From Forficula auricularia (lineage: Eukaryota; Arthropoda; Insecta; Dermaptera; Forficulidae): 64,000 nucleotides of DNA. Location: assembly GCA_024734495.1 (NCBI GenBank), contig JALMQS010000875.1:154441-218440 (forward strand), given 5' to 3'. How positions within the stretch are numbered: position 1 is the first letter of the stretch; each line of letters begins with the position of its first letter. A program made the position numbers and the translations under genes. This document shows, in pieces, positions 34,031-46,039 of this stretch. The notes beneath the pieces are model-generated. The model did no database searches. It was not told where the DNA came from and worked only from the letters and a program-made list of their open reading frames with translations.

Positions 34031-34433
34031 TCCACCATCGACTGTCTTTGATAATCTTTTTAGTCTTTGTTTTTAATAAGAGGAAAAAACTAATTAAATA
34101 AAAAAACTTCTTTTCCGATAATTATTCTATCCCATTTCTTTTGCCTCAGTAACCATAGTAAATATTAATTTTCCTAAAAAATATTTTTTTTCTTTTATTT
34201 TATTAAAATATGTTTCACCTCGCACCAATACCAGAGTGTCTAAAAATTAAGAAGGTCATTTCGCTTCAGCTTAGTGAAAAGAAGTGTAGTATCTAATATT
34301 TAATAAAATTAGTTAAAATACAAATGAAAAATAATAGAATTAAAAAATAAATAGTATGAAAGCCGTAAATGTTTGAAATAATAACAATTATAAAAAAAAT
34401 AATCAAATACAAAAGTTAGTTTGACTGAAAATG

Positions 34434-35148
34434 TGTGACAGCATATCCATGTTGGGCGTCTCTGTCGCATCTGAATTGTCTTGCAACGAACACATCTCCT
34501 CTGTGGCGAAATCTGTAGCAAGGAAGATTGACCACTTATTCAGGCCCAAACTATTTTTCACACCCTTACATCTTCTCACCATCTACAAGGCCCAAATCCG
34601 CCCCTGTCTCGAATACGGCTCTCATCTAAGGAGAGGATCCGCTAAATATTCTCTTGCTACCCTGGATGCAATTCAGAAACGAGCCTTCAGGTTAATTGAG
34701 GATTCTACTCTCACTGACTCCCTCGACTCGCTAGCTCATCGAAGAAATGTTTCTGCCCTTTCCCTTTTCTATAGATACTATCACGGCAGGTGCTCCGATG
34801 AGATAAAATAAGTAATTCTATCCAAAACATGCTTTACGCGTTATAAGCGTTTTGCCGACTCCCAAGACTCTTTCGCGGTCAAATTAGAAAAGTGCCGGAC
34901 CACTTCATTCGCCAATACGTATATCCCCATGACTTCAAGGAACTGGAACTCTCTCCCAGCCTTCATCTTTCCCAGCACTTATAATCTTCAAACCTTCAAA
35001 ACCCGAGTGCATAAACACCTACGTCTCGACCTTCTCACTTAATCAACTTTCCCTTCTCTTCGGTAATGCAAGGGTCTTTCGAGATCCATAGGGGCTGCAT
35101 CTTTACTGGTGCGCCCCTTCTTGCATTCGATTGCATTAAAAAAAAAAG
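34434..35148 (+). pseudogene. Jockey/CR1-type LINE 3' end, one in-frame stop
   Basis: The frame from about 34434 to a TAA at 35040-35042 encodes the post-catalytic part of a non-LTR retrotransposon ORF2. Segments are MLGVSVASELSCNEHISSVA, KIDHLFRPKLFFTPLHLLTI, YKAQIRPCLEYGSHLRRG, DAIQKRAFRLIED and, near the end, the typical SRNWNSLPASIFPSTYNLQT and FKTRVHKHL. A single TAA at 34809-34811 interrupts it, and the same frame continues for 76 further codons. A ~90-bp 3' UTR ending GCATTCGATTGCATT and a run of As (to about 35148) closes the copy. The palm and endonuclease are missing (5' truncation). A well preserved, relatively recent relic. Confidence 0.85.
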
Positions 35149-35516
35149 TTTTATTTATTTAAATCAGCTGATAATGATTTGACAATGCGTTGTATTAATA
35201 CTGTTTATGTTTAAATCCAAACATAGCATTTATATGATTTTTTAAAGTAAATTTCTCATTAAATTCCTCTGTCAATGATATATTTTATTGCAAAAAAAAA
35301 GAATTCTGCATGTTTCAAAAAGCTAATTTTTAGTTTTTTGTAACTTTATCAATTCAACTAATAGTAGTATAATTCAAGAGAAAGTGTCAAGATCTTAATT
35401 TTCCATAAGACTCTGAGCAAATGTTGACATTTTAAAAATTTTATTTTAAAAAATTTGCTCGCTAATGTGTGATTCAAACTACATCGAAGCATAGATAGAG
35501 ACTTAAACTATTATAA
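35149..35516. other. AT-rich spacer, no gene seen
   Basis: No repeat or coding signal recognised. Confidence 0.4.
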
Positions 35517-36307
35517 AATAAGCTAACGTGTTCTGATGTGGCCATCAACTTGACTTTACCATACAACCCCGCCCCTCACTCACATTAATATTTAATAAAA
35601 TTATTTATAATCACGTAGGGGAGGGGGGTTAGTTTTTGCATTTTTAGACTCCTGATTATGTATACAAAATTTGGTTGAGTTTGGTAAATGGTCTAGATTT
35701 TCATTTTTTCACCCCCCCCCAAATTTTTAGACTTCTGGGGACCCACTGATTATGTATACAAAATTTGGTTGAGTTTGGTAAATGGCCAAGATTTTTAATT
35801 TTTGACCCTCCACGCCCCCCCCCCGGGGGTTAGATATTGAATTTTTAGACTTCTGGGAGTCCACTGATTATGTATACAAAATTTGGTTGAGTTTGCTCAA
35901 ACGACCTAGATTTTTAATTTTTAACCCCCCCTCGATTTTCCGTCGATATGCACCTAAATCTAATCAGCTCTTAATCTCAATGGACCCAAAACTATGTGTG
36001 AAATTTGGTTTCGACATTCACACTAGTTTTTGAGCTAGCTCATCCACAGAAATTTGGTAACGCACAGACTAACTAACTAACTAACTAACTAATTAACTAA
36101 CAGACATTTTGACAAAACAATTATTATCTCGAAAAATATAATTTTTTCGATGTTCACTTATTAGAGCTTTTTTCTAGAGGAAAATGCCATGGCTTAGCTC
36201 AATTTTTTTATCAAAATAGTTTCAGCCGTTTTTGAGATATTTCGAAAAAAAGAAGGAAAAAAAACACTTTTTTCATGCATGATTACAATACCCTGTATGG
36301 TAAAGTA
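35517..36307 (+). mobile_element. HINE/DINE-1-like element, copy E
   Basis: Left end AATAAGCTAACGTGTTCTGATG, then ACTTTACCATACA; right end ATACCCTGTATGGTAAAGTA. Three minisatellite units at about 35630-35930. A (CTAA)n microsatellite lies at 36070-36110 within the body. Same orientation as copy A. Confidence 0.75.
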
Positions 36308-37035
36308 ATTAAGTTATAGTTATAATCTAATATTTTTTATTTAACATTGGCGGCGAAAGGACCTCCTTAAATATTTTATTTCACCCATCTATCTTCTTTA
36401 ATTCACTGTAAGTTTCAAACAAAATTATCCCTAAGATTATCATACACCATCGGAGAAGAAAGGAGCCAGAAGAAAAGGCTTGAAAACATACATGGAGGGT
36501 TCGATAAGCACCTGAACTCACTCGGCCAGAAGATTCACCTGAAGTCTCCGAAGAAGATATCAAACCCAGTGAACTGTACTTGTCCGTTTTACGCCCCATT
36601 AATTAAATGCCAGCGATGTAAATAGAAGGGGTTGAACTGTGAACGCACAGCAAACCCCTATTATGCTCTTTTTTTGTTAATTCCGAATATTACTTCCGAT
36701 GTAGTGAATTGTAACAGATGGCCATATCAAAAAAAAGAATTCAAAAAAAAAAAAGAATGAAAAAATACAACAAAATGTTTCCCATTGAAGCAGCTTATAC
36801 TGAACATAATAAAAATGGAACATTCCCAAGTGATATTTTATATTAGAAATATTTCAAATTTCATATCCGAATATTAAAAGTGATTTTTTTTAAGAATATA
36901 AAAACTGATATTTTTTATGAATATAAAAAAATATTGTTTCCGTGGTTTGTGCACACCTTATGACTTTCACTAACTAGACACTGTTAAAAATGTCTTATAT
37001 AATTTTGCTATAAAAAGTCCGGCCTCAAAACTTTT
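36308..37035. other. Spacer, no gene seen
   Basis: 36381-36599 gives a 72-codon minus-strand frame without recognisable motifs. A-rich tract near 36735. Confidence 0.35.
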
Positions 37036-37039
37036 TAGT

Positions 37040-37250
37040 AATAGATTAAAAATTTACAGTTCATTGGACAATGTTTTTTATTGAAGCTCTTATTCAATTT
37101 TTGTACAACGTTTCGTCTCTCTCGAGACTTTTTCAAGTACTCAATTGGTTAGAGCTCTCGAGAGAGACGAAACGTTGTACAAAAATTGAATAAGCAATAA
37201 AAAACATTGTCCAATGAACTGTGAATTTTTAATCTACTAATTAAAATGGA
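37040..37250. mobile_element. Penelope-like terminal palindrome
   Basis: Arms of about 85 bp: GATTAAAAATTTACAGTTCA against TGAACTGTGAATTTTTAATC, and TTTTTGTACAACGTTTCGTC against GACGAAACGTTGTACAAAAA. The minus-strand centre has a GTCTC-GAGA-GAGAC stem immediately before GAAACG. Confidence 0.7.
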
Positions 37251-37439
37251 CATTAATCAACATAACTTTTTAGTAATATTGCAATATATTTTTTACTAAT
37301 ACGTATCTATTTAAATGGTAAAGTTACAATTTATTTTTCTATTTTTGCAATGAGTTAATATGATTTTACCAATATAATATATACTATTTTTTTATTATAC
37401 ACAATCTTGTAAATTTCCTATTGCAAACATACCCTAGTA

Positions 37440-37776
37440 CAGTGATTCTCAATCTTTTTTTCGTCACGGCACACTTTTAACAATTTAAAAATTTGACGGC
37501 ACACTAACAATAAAATAAATTAATAGAATTTTATTTGGTTTATTGATTGATGTACCTATAAAATTATCATAGGACATTCTGCATCCTGTAAATTGTTACT
37601 ATCTCTTTAATTCAAATGATCAAATAAATATTTGAATTAAATGTTTCAATTGATAAAGAAATTTAAAAAAAAAAATAATTCTCATTTCGGGAGGGACCAC
37701 TGCCTAGGAGTGGCGACACACTTCAAGAATCTCGCGGCACACTAAAGTTCCGCTGCACAGTAGTTGAAAATCACTG
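37440..37776. mobile_element. hAT-type MITE, 337 bp, perfect 8-bp target duplication
   Basis: Begins CAGTGATTCTCAATC and ends GAAAATCACTG. Flanked on both sides by CCCTAGTA (37432-37439 and 37777-37784), an exact 8-bp duplication. CACGGCACACTTTTAA near the left end and GCGGCACACTAAAGT near the right are further near-direct internal repeats. No transposase. Confidence 0.9.
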
Positions 37777-37868
37777 CCCTAGTAGCACAATGTTTAAAAC
37801 TATATAGTAACTATATAGTGCCTATATAGATTTCGAGTATATAGTTTTAAACATTGTGCTACTAGGGT
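37777..37868. repeat. Palindrome next to the hAT MITE
   Basis: CCCTAGTAGCACAATGTTTA followed by AAACTATA faces TATAGTTT followed by TAAACATTGTGCTACTAGGG. One copy of the hAT target duplication is the first 8 bp of the left arm. Confidence 0.8.
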
Positions 37869-38740
37869 ACAGTAATTTTTTTTAACAGTGCACATTAATA
37901 AAACAACATTAAAATAAAATAATAGCAAAAAAGAGCGCTGATAGAATGATCTCTCTTCCTTTAGAGCTATAAGAGCTAAGACATTGTAAGGAAGATAAAT
38001 ATAAGCCCTGAATTCAGACTATGAGAGATTAATTTCTTAATTTCTATTATTCTATGAACGGTATTTTGACTCTACCTAAGAAATTATTAAATAGAAATTA
38101 ATATCAGATTTCGATATTTTTTATCATTTAAAATTATTAATTCAGAGAAACTACAAACAGCGTACTGGTCTTGAAAAAGATTCACCTTTTCCTCCAATTT
38201 ATATCACACATTATTATTTGACTATCATGCAACTCAAAAGGGAGCTCAGATTATGGAAAATATCTTCGCTTGAAGATGGGTATCATAAAAACCCCAAACA
38301 CGTATAGTGTTGTATTTAAATTTAAAAATCACGTAATTGTTTATTAAAAAAGATTGAGTAAAAAATAATGAAATTAGAAGACTTCAAAAAATGTATTTCT
38401 GGAGTTTCGATTCCAATAATTCAATTATTCCATATTAGTAAAAAAATACAACAAAATATTTCTCGGTGAAGCTTATACTATATATTTATGTAATAAAAGC
38501 GCAACATTCCAGAGCCAATATTTTATCTTGGAAATATTTCAAATTTCATATCCGAATGATGAAATCGATTTTCTAAAAAAAATAAAATAAATAAATAAAG
38601 TAAAATAACAAATAAGGCCGAGAAAAGGAAAAATAATATAAAAATATTTTATATGCGTAACAATTTGATAAATATGAAATTGGAAAAATAGGATTATGTT
38701 TTGAAATTGAGTAAAAGATAGGATATATGAGGGTGGAAAA
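37869..38740. other. AT-rich spacer, no gene seen
   Basis: No recognisable feature. Confidence 0.4.
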
Positions 38741-39085
38741 TAAATTTTTCCTCCCCTTTGGAAATTGAAGGGCGCGATGACTAACCGTAAAGGGAGGTTG
38801 CATTTGCGCACCTTTTTTTTTTTTATATAAAATAATAAAAAAGTGTGGTATCGCTTGGGTCGTTGGTTTCTCATTGATGTTTCCCCTGTAGCTCGGGCGG
38901 CAGAATGCGAAATAAGACGGCGCCGCCCTTTCCCTCCAGACGTCTTTTTTTCCTTCCTCGTGAATTCACTCACAAACCACCAACACCCCGGCTCTTCTTT
39001 CTCTTTCTTTTCCAACGAAAGCAAGAGGGAAGGAAAGAGCTTTGCAATCAATAAAAAGGCCTATTTTTTCACTTCATCATCAGCC
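38740..39085. other. GC-richer island, possible exon or regulatory segment
   Basis: Composition changes sharply here (GGCGGCAGAATGCG, GACGGCGCCGCCC, a C/T-rich tract at 38930-39010). Overlapping open frames exist on both strands (38539-39051 minus, 38843-39091 plus), but none contains a known domain. Not repeated elsewhere in the window. Confidence 0.3.
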
Positions 39086-39238
39086 TACTAACATTAGTTA
39101 TCAAATCTTGGGTTATTATTAAGATTCTGGTTATGTCACAGAGAGATTAATTAAGATATGACAAATACCAAGAGAATGAATTAAAAAACTGAAATTAAAA
39201 CCAGGCTAGCTTCATACTTATAACTCTTTTACTAAAAA

Positions 39239-40269
39239 AAATAAGCTGACATGTTCTGATATGGCCATCCACTTGACTTTACCATACAACCTGGCCACTA
39301 AAATTATTTATATTCATGTAGGGGAGAGTTAGTTTTTTCATGTTTATACTTCTGGGGTCCCACTGATTATGTATACAAAATTTGGTTGAGCTTGGTAAAT
39401 GGCCAAGATTTTCATTTTTTGACCCCCCCCCCCCCATTTTGGTCGGTTAGTTTTTGAATTTTTAGACTTCTGGAGGTCCAATGATTATGTATACAAAATT
39501 TGGTTGAGTTTGCTCAAACGGCCTACTCTCTTAAAATGAATCAGTGGAATTTCAGCTGATTTCTCCAACGATCATATACGTCACTGAAAAATCAATCTTT
39601 TGTATTAATTTCAACAGATTCAACAGTGGTTTTTAATTTTCACTGATTTAAACAGTGGTTGTCTGACGTCTTAGGTGGCCTTAAAACCCACTAATGAATC
39701 AGTGAATTTTAAAAATCCACTAATACATTCAGTGACTATCCACTAATTAGCAGTGGTATGATTGTGACTGTTTGGATAAGTGAATAGTCACTGTTATTCA
39801 GTGGATATCCACTGATTCAGTTTTAGAGAGTATATTTTTAATTTTTAACCCCCCTCCAGCCCTCTTAATTTTGGGTCGATATGCACCAAAATCTAATCAG
39901 CTCTTAATCTCAATGGACCAAAACTACGTGTGAAATTTGGTTTCGATATTCACACTAGTTTTTGAGCTAGCTCGTACACAAAAATTTTGTAACGCACAGA
40001 CTAACGGACAACCAGGCAGACAACCAGACAACCAGACAGGCTAACTAACTAACAGACATTTTTACAAAACAATTATTATCTCGAAAAATATAATTTTTTC
40101 GATGTTCACTTATTAGAGCTTTTTTGTAGAGCGAAATGCCATGGTTTTGCTCAATTTTTTAAATCAAATAGTTTCAGCCGTTATTAAGATATTTCGAAAA
40201 AAAATAAGGAAAAAACCACTTTTTTCATGCACGATTACAATACTTGACCATACCCTGTATGGTAAAGTA
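39239..40269 (+). mobile_element. HINE/DINE-1-like element, copy F, split by a MITE
   Basis: Left end AATAAGCTGACATGTTCTGAT, then ACTTTACCATACA; right end TTGACCATACCCTGTATGGTAAAGTA. Two minisatellite units flank the 304-bp MITE at 39526-39829. A degenerate CAGACAACCAG microsatellite at about 40008-40040 replaces the CTAA repeat of copy E. Confidence 0.75.
39526..39829. mobile_element. MITE, 304 bp, with repeated CACTGATT motifs
   Basis: Terminal repeats CTCTCTTAAAATGAATCAGTGG and CCACTGATTCAGTTTTAGAGAG, flanked by TA on both sides. The insertion site is precise because the interrupted HINE-like unit resumes in register. The interior is filled with short inverted and direct variants of CACTGATT / AATCAGTG. 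TA duplication points to Tc1/mariner-type mobilisation. No coding frame. Confidence 0.85.
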
Positions 40270-40579
40270 AAATTGAAATTTAATAATTGAAAGATAATGT
40301 GAAAACTTTTTCAAGAGTCGCCCTAAAAATAGCTCTTAAGAGATTCATGGAGAAAATCATATAGACCGAGAGCTACTAACCATTTTGGAAGATGATTTTC
40401 GAATCCAAATTAATAACATATCCCATTCTGTAGTGTGATCAGCACGCCGAAAGTCAAATTCTTACTCGCCAAATCGAGTCGTTTTTAGGGATAATCGATC
40501 GACTCCTGAAAATATCAAAAAATACCATAAAATCTCCTCATTGATTATAACTTTATAACTCCTAAACTATTTATTCTAC

Positions 40580-40965
40580 GGCGAATTCCATTAGAATCAA
40601 AATTTTAGAGGATGTAATTTTTGACATTTTTGTTTAAAAAAAATTTGAAAATAACCACCTGAAATGGGGGGAGGGTTAAAAATGAAAATTCTAGCCCTTT
40701 AGACCAAACTTAACCAAATTTTGTATACGTATTCTGGGACCCTCCAGAAGGCTAGAAATGTAAAAACTAACCACCGAAAATCGGAAGAAGGGTCAAAAAT
40801 GAAAATTCTAGCCCTTTCGACCAAACTGAACCAAATTTTGTGTACAAATTCTGGAGACACCCAGAAGGCTAGAAATTCAAAAATTAAGTTAAGTTTAGTA
40901 CAAGAGGCTAGATTTTCATTTTTTGACCCCTCCCCCGCCATTTTGGTATTTTTTTGAACACCATC
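40580..40965 (+). repeat. Free-standing minisatellite related to HINE-like interiors
   Basis: About two and a half units of ~117 bp, each with GAAAATTCTAGCCCTTT-GACCAAACT-AACCAAATTTTGT and CCAGAAGGCTAGAAAT. The leader (TAGAGGATGTAATTTTTGAC) is shared with the MITE at 21492-21882. Confidence 0.7.
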
Positions 40966-42025
40966 CCCTGGTTGAAAAGTCACCAACAGCCACTGATATA
41001 CTAGTATATCTATATTTCACATTCATACCTGTCCAAGACCACATTGTAACAAAAACGAAAAACACTCCCAACAATATAAAAACTAAAATGTATAAAATTA
41101 AATTCTAAAACTTTTGAAAGTATCTTATTTATCTATGTTACACCCGCATTTCCGAACACTATTTTACGAAAAAAATCAAAATTTTTAAGTGAATTAAATA
41201 TCCCTGCCGCCCGGTGGGCTTTGACCTCCGACTGTATTGATTAAAAGATAGTATCTAATTAAAGGGGAAGAGTTTGTAAAAGTCGAATTTTTTACACACT
41301 ATCTAGTAATTTAACTATTAACCATTTTGTTCGTTTATTGCTTTTGTGCTGCATATTTCATATAGCCAAACTAATTTGTGTAATGCACTCGAGTTATCTA
41401 TTCTAAGGCTGCCAATAAACGTTTCCCTTTCAAGTATCTCGAAATTAAAGTCGGAATGAAGCATCGCCTTGTGGAACTAGGCGTCTAATTTCTTTCGTTA
41501 ATTGAATGCACTTCTATTAGCTGGAGACTTGGCTTCTCTCCCGGGATGAAATTGAAATTCCTTTGTCAGAGTTTCCAGCCTGACTCTTTCCTTCATCCCT
41601 TTGTTTGTGATCAATGGAGAGAGAGTGAGAAAACGACCTGGCGAGCTTTTACTTTTTGCCGAACAACATAAAGTTGCAAAACCCGCCCGATTCTATTGGA
41701 TTAAAACAAGTCGAGGGTGAAATGCAAGAGAGAAACAATCACGTAGGGCTTAGAAACAATTTGTTCTGATAGTCGGAGTGTTCCTGTTCAATATATATTG
41801 AAAATATTCCAATTTAATTAATGTTAGTGTAGAACGAACAATTTGAAAACTCTGTTTCAAGGTTGTTTTGGGGTCGAGATTATTCGCGGAGTCTAATCTT
41901 AAAAAATATATATATCTATATATCGAAAAGAAAAAAAATGATTGTATAGATATAAAAAAAATTCAAATCTTTTAAAAAATAATCTTAGAAAAGTTTATTG
42001 AGCCAGAAGTTTTGGAAGAATTTCT
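40966..42025. other. Spacer; 41190-41770 is a less AT-rich, non-repeated island
   Basis: The island has mixed composition and several TTAAT/ATTA-type motifs (TTCGTTAATTGAATGCAC). No splice-bounded frame was found. It is a candidate regulatory or conserved non-coding segment. Confidence 0.3.
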
Positions 42026-42029
42026 CCTT

Positions 42030-42510
42030 TTTAACCGACTTCAAAAAAGAAGGAGGTTCTTTATTCGACTGAATTTTTTTGTTTGTTTTTTGTGTCTATG
42101 TTACCTAATATCTCCGCCAATTGTCAACCGATTTTGAAAAAAAAATTTCATTGGGTTCAGTCTAGTTTCCGATTTGTCCCGTTTTTTTTCATTGGTATTG
42201 GATCTTTTTTGATATGTTTGTTTAGGCATAACTTCTTTGTTTATGAACCGATTTTAATGATTCTTTTTTTATTGGAAAGAGGGTACCTTAGGGGTGGTAC
42301 CATATTAATTTAGTCAAGTTCTGAAGATATGATCAATGAACAAATAACGTAAATCTCCAATTCTTATGACCAAATAATCGAAATTATAATAAATAAAATC
42401 TTTTATAAAAAAAATCTTAAAACATTCATTTAAAGCCCGCAAACGTTTCGAGAGAATTTCTATATTTATGAATTGAATTTTATTATCATTTTCTGATTCA
42501 TTCATTCATT
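42030..42510 (+). repeat. Dispersed repeat, copy 1 (pair with 46040-46510)
   Basis: Opens TTTTTAACCGACTTCAAAAA, continues with CTATGTTACCTAATATCTCC and TTGTTTATGAACCGATTTTA, and ends with CCCGCAAACGTTTCGAGAGAATTTC. The 46-kb copy is collinear over the whole length. Repeats opening AACCGACTTCAAAAAAGGAGGAGG are common in insect genomes (from general knowledge). Short frames on both strands are incidental. An (ATTC)n tract follows at 42504-42524. Confidence 0.8.
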
Positions 42511-42524
42511 CATTCATTCATTCA

Positions 42525-45500
42525 GTCTTCGGTGGCTAGGTCCTCCAAACCTCAATACAATCTAGCTACAATACATTAACAAACATCAATACAAATTAAC
42601 TATAACAATTTATTTATTTATTATCTATATATCTCAATCGACTTACATTAGATAGTAGGTTTTTTTAGACTTAATTATTAATTCTCTATATCTCGAATAA
42701 ATATCATCTTTATCGTGATTTTCGCCAATATGTTCAAGCAGAGGGCAACCTCATTGCAAAATAATTTTTTTTTACCCTTTCCAGTCTAATAATTATTATT
42801 AATTAGTATTTAAATTAGTCTACAACTGTACATTAAAGGGGTAGATGGCCCTACTGATATAATGTTTTAATAAATAAATTATGTAATTAACATGAATAAC
42901 AGAAACAAAAAAAAGAAAACAAGTTATTTTTGTTGTTGTAGTTATTCAAAATTTTCCACATTAACATGTTCGTTTCAGCATCATTGATTTCAACATGATC
43001 ATTTTTTGCCATAACATGTTTCGGGACAAATATGTGGCCGCATATAACCAAAAGAGCGTAAATTGAAGGATTATTGAATATGAAAAACTAAATTTAAGGT
43101 TTGGTATGATTAAAACAAAAATATTTCTATTGATTTCTTTCTACATAAGAGTTATTTTTAATTATGGCTACAAAAATAATTTTTTATATCGAATTTTTAA
43201 AATCATTCTCGCAAATAAATATTAATTTTTTTTTATGTTTGAAAGTGTGATTTGTGAAAAAAGCCAAGCCTTTAAAAATAGGAAAATTTATGAAGTGAAC
43301 TATATATGGTAATCCGTCTCTTATAACTCGAGCAATTCCTCATTTCGAATCCACTGTCACATCCTCACTTTTCCTAATCTCGTGTTAGGCAATAAATCTC
43401 TCTTTCTCTCTCGCGAGGATTTTATTTTCCTTAAAACAAACTAGTTTAGTATGCAACTGTTAATAACTATATACAATATACCACAGGATAATTTTATAAA
43501 TTGGAATTTCAATTATTTTTCAAATAAATTTAAATAGAACAATAAATAAGTGGTTTATTTATTTTTTACTAATTTAGCCATGATATTGATATCTCGATAA
43601 CTATGAAGCCTGAACTTTTGGATATGGTATGCCTAATTTGTGAAATTACCTATTTCTGGAAATAGGGAATATTTTGTCGAATTCATGAATTAAGCAAATT
43701 CCTTGCCGATTTCCGGAATTAATAACCCGTATAGCAGAGAGAACAAAATAAAACCCAAATGCAACTTTTTTGATTGGTTGAATTATAGTCATTATATAGT
43801 TTTAATTACGTTGAATTACGGTTTCAAAACGGCAGTTATGTCTCGTTTTTTTCCGTTTTGCAACTGTGTTGTATTATCGTTAAATTATAGTCGCAAATAT
43901 TATAAAGCAACCGTTACAAAAAGTTTGTCGCCAACATTTTTGTCACCGATTTGCAACTGTTTATTTATAATTTTATATTTCCTTGATTCCGTAAATTGAA
44001 TATTTGGAAAATAATAATAAATCCGGATCCCACGCTCCAGGAACTGACAATCCCAGGTTCTAAAGTAACCCGACGACTGTTCCGGATACTTAAATAACAA
44101 GCAACCATGATTCATGTGGTGAGCAACAATAAATACCCCAGGTGGTATCCAACTCATTCGTTACCAGATGGCACTCAGATTCTATATAATTATATATATA
44201 TATCAGTATAGTGAATTCAAATTCTGGGGGACCCGGACGTCCATGAACTCAAGAGAAGAAACCACATGGAAAAATAACATTTAAAATTCATTCTTACAGG
44301 ATGAGGGACTTTTCTTCAATTTTCTTGATCCCATGGTTCCTAACTAATAAATAATAATAATAATAATAATAATAATCAAGGACAGTATAAATTTACATGA
44401 AGCTACAATTCTTATTTTTGACAAGGCTAGGTTCAATCACATTTGTGTATAACTGTAATTTAAATAACCAACTTGTTCAACTTGAAATAATATAATAATA
44501 ATAATATATATACGCGGAGCGATTTGGCGTCGGGGCGGGCTCGGTCAGGGTCGAGGCCATCACACTCTCGTGGAAGGGAGTGTGGTGGCATAAAGTGGTG
44601 GAGTCCCTCATCACCCTGGGTATATCGCAAAAAACAATAAACAATTTGACATATAGTCGATGAGGGAATCTCTCCTTAATTTTTACACTTTCAGCAGAAG
44701 AACATATAGAGTGGGTGGCGTATGATTATTAATTGTAAATACAAAAAAAAAAAAAAGAAATGTGAAATGTGAGTCAGGATTAATCCTGGCCCGCTCTGAA
44801 TCTGAATTTATTTGTTCTGAAGCTGAAAGTGTGAAGGATTTGTAAATAAATTTGTGTAATGGTCTTGTGTCTTGTAAGAGGCGGCCCGCTCCTCGTAGGC
44901 CCAATAAACAAAATTAACAACTATTTGTAAATTTTTTAGCCCAATTAACTGAAGATGGCCAAATAAAAACGTTTTATTCAGGGTGTTTTTTTGAACTCGG
45001 CGCATCCAACTTTCGTTGATACCTCCTCCTTCATTTAGCTTATACAATAATACTAATAATAATAATAATAAATAAATAAAAATACTTAGAAACCCGGTTT
45101 ACTGTTGTTATTTTTATAACATTTCTAATCCCAGGCGAGTTGCCTGTATCAAAATTAAATGGAAATATATTAATAGAAAATACTGGGAATTTCGATACTC
45201 TCTCCCCGTTAGAATCGATATAGCTAAACTCCTTAAGACGATACTCTTAGGATTGCCAGAATTGTCAGAAAAGCTGGCCAAGATAAATTAAAAATTATTC
45301 AAGTGGAAAAAATGTTGCTCCCAAATGACAGAATCTAATTTATTCGCATATAATTTTGTTCCGTAATATAAATCTGCCAAAACATTTAGCAAGAAATATT
45401 AATTGAAATGTGTGTTTGTTTAAAACTAAGCCATTAATTACCAGCACTAGGTAATTTACCACTAAGTCTCAGCCGTAATTGATTAATCATATTGGAATAA

Positions 45501-46035
45501 TCCTCTTTAAAACATGTACATGTTAATTCCAACCAGAATAGCATCGTCAATTCCCAAACACCTCAACTAAAATAATCACATTACCATTTTTAATTTAGCT
45601 ATATGATAAAATTTAATTTAATCACTTTATAAAAATATTCCATAGATTTGCTTTCTCTAAATTAATATGTACTAGAAGACTTTCCCTTATCCCTATAATT
45701 ATCAATCTAGAAATATACATTTTAATTTGTGGTTAAATTTCTGAAAGCGTGGAGGCCAATCAAAACCTAATACTACTGCTATATTTTAATTTAATAATGT
45801 AAATTATAAAATGCTTATAAAGTAATTAATTAAAAACACTGTGTATGGAAGTTAGCAAGAAAATTAAAAATTTTTAAATCATTTTCAATTTCTCTCCTCA
45901 TTATTAATCTAACTTTTTAAATAATAAATTTTTTTTTTTTAATTTACCATACGAATTTGAGGAATAAAGTAAACGTTTCAAGACTTGCTGGTTTGTTTTT
46001 GCAATTTTTAATGTTATATTCGAAAGTAGTATCGC
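42525..46035. other. Long AT-rich spacer with microsatellites, no gene supported
   Basis: Contains (ATA)n tracts at about 44347-44376, 44490-44508 and 45048-45080. A hairpin CCATCACACTC-tcgtggaagg-GAGTGTGGTGG lies at 44559-44590 in a GC-richer patch (44510-44640). Short frames at 43703-43999 and 44683-45047 have no recognisable motifs. Confidence 0.45.
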
Positions 46036-46039
46036 TGTT

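Noticed and set aside
38539..39051. 170-codon minus-strand open frame
   Set aside because: Residue use is dominated by Phe/Tyr/Ile from AT-rich DNA in its second half, overlapping frames exist on the other strand, and no domain is visible.
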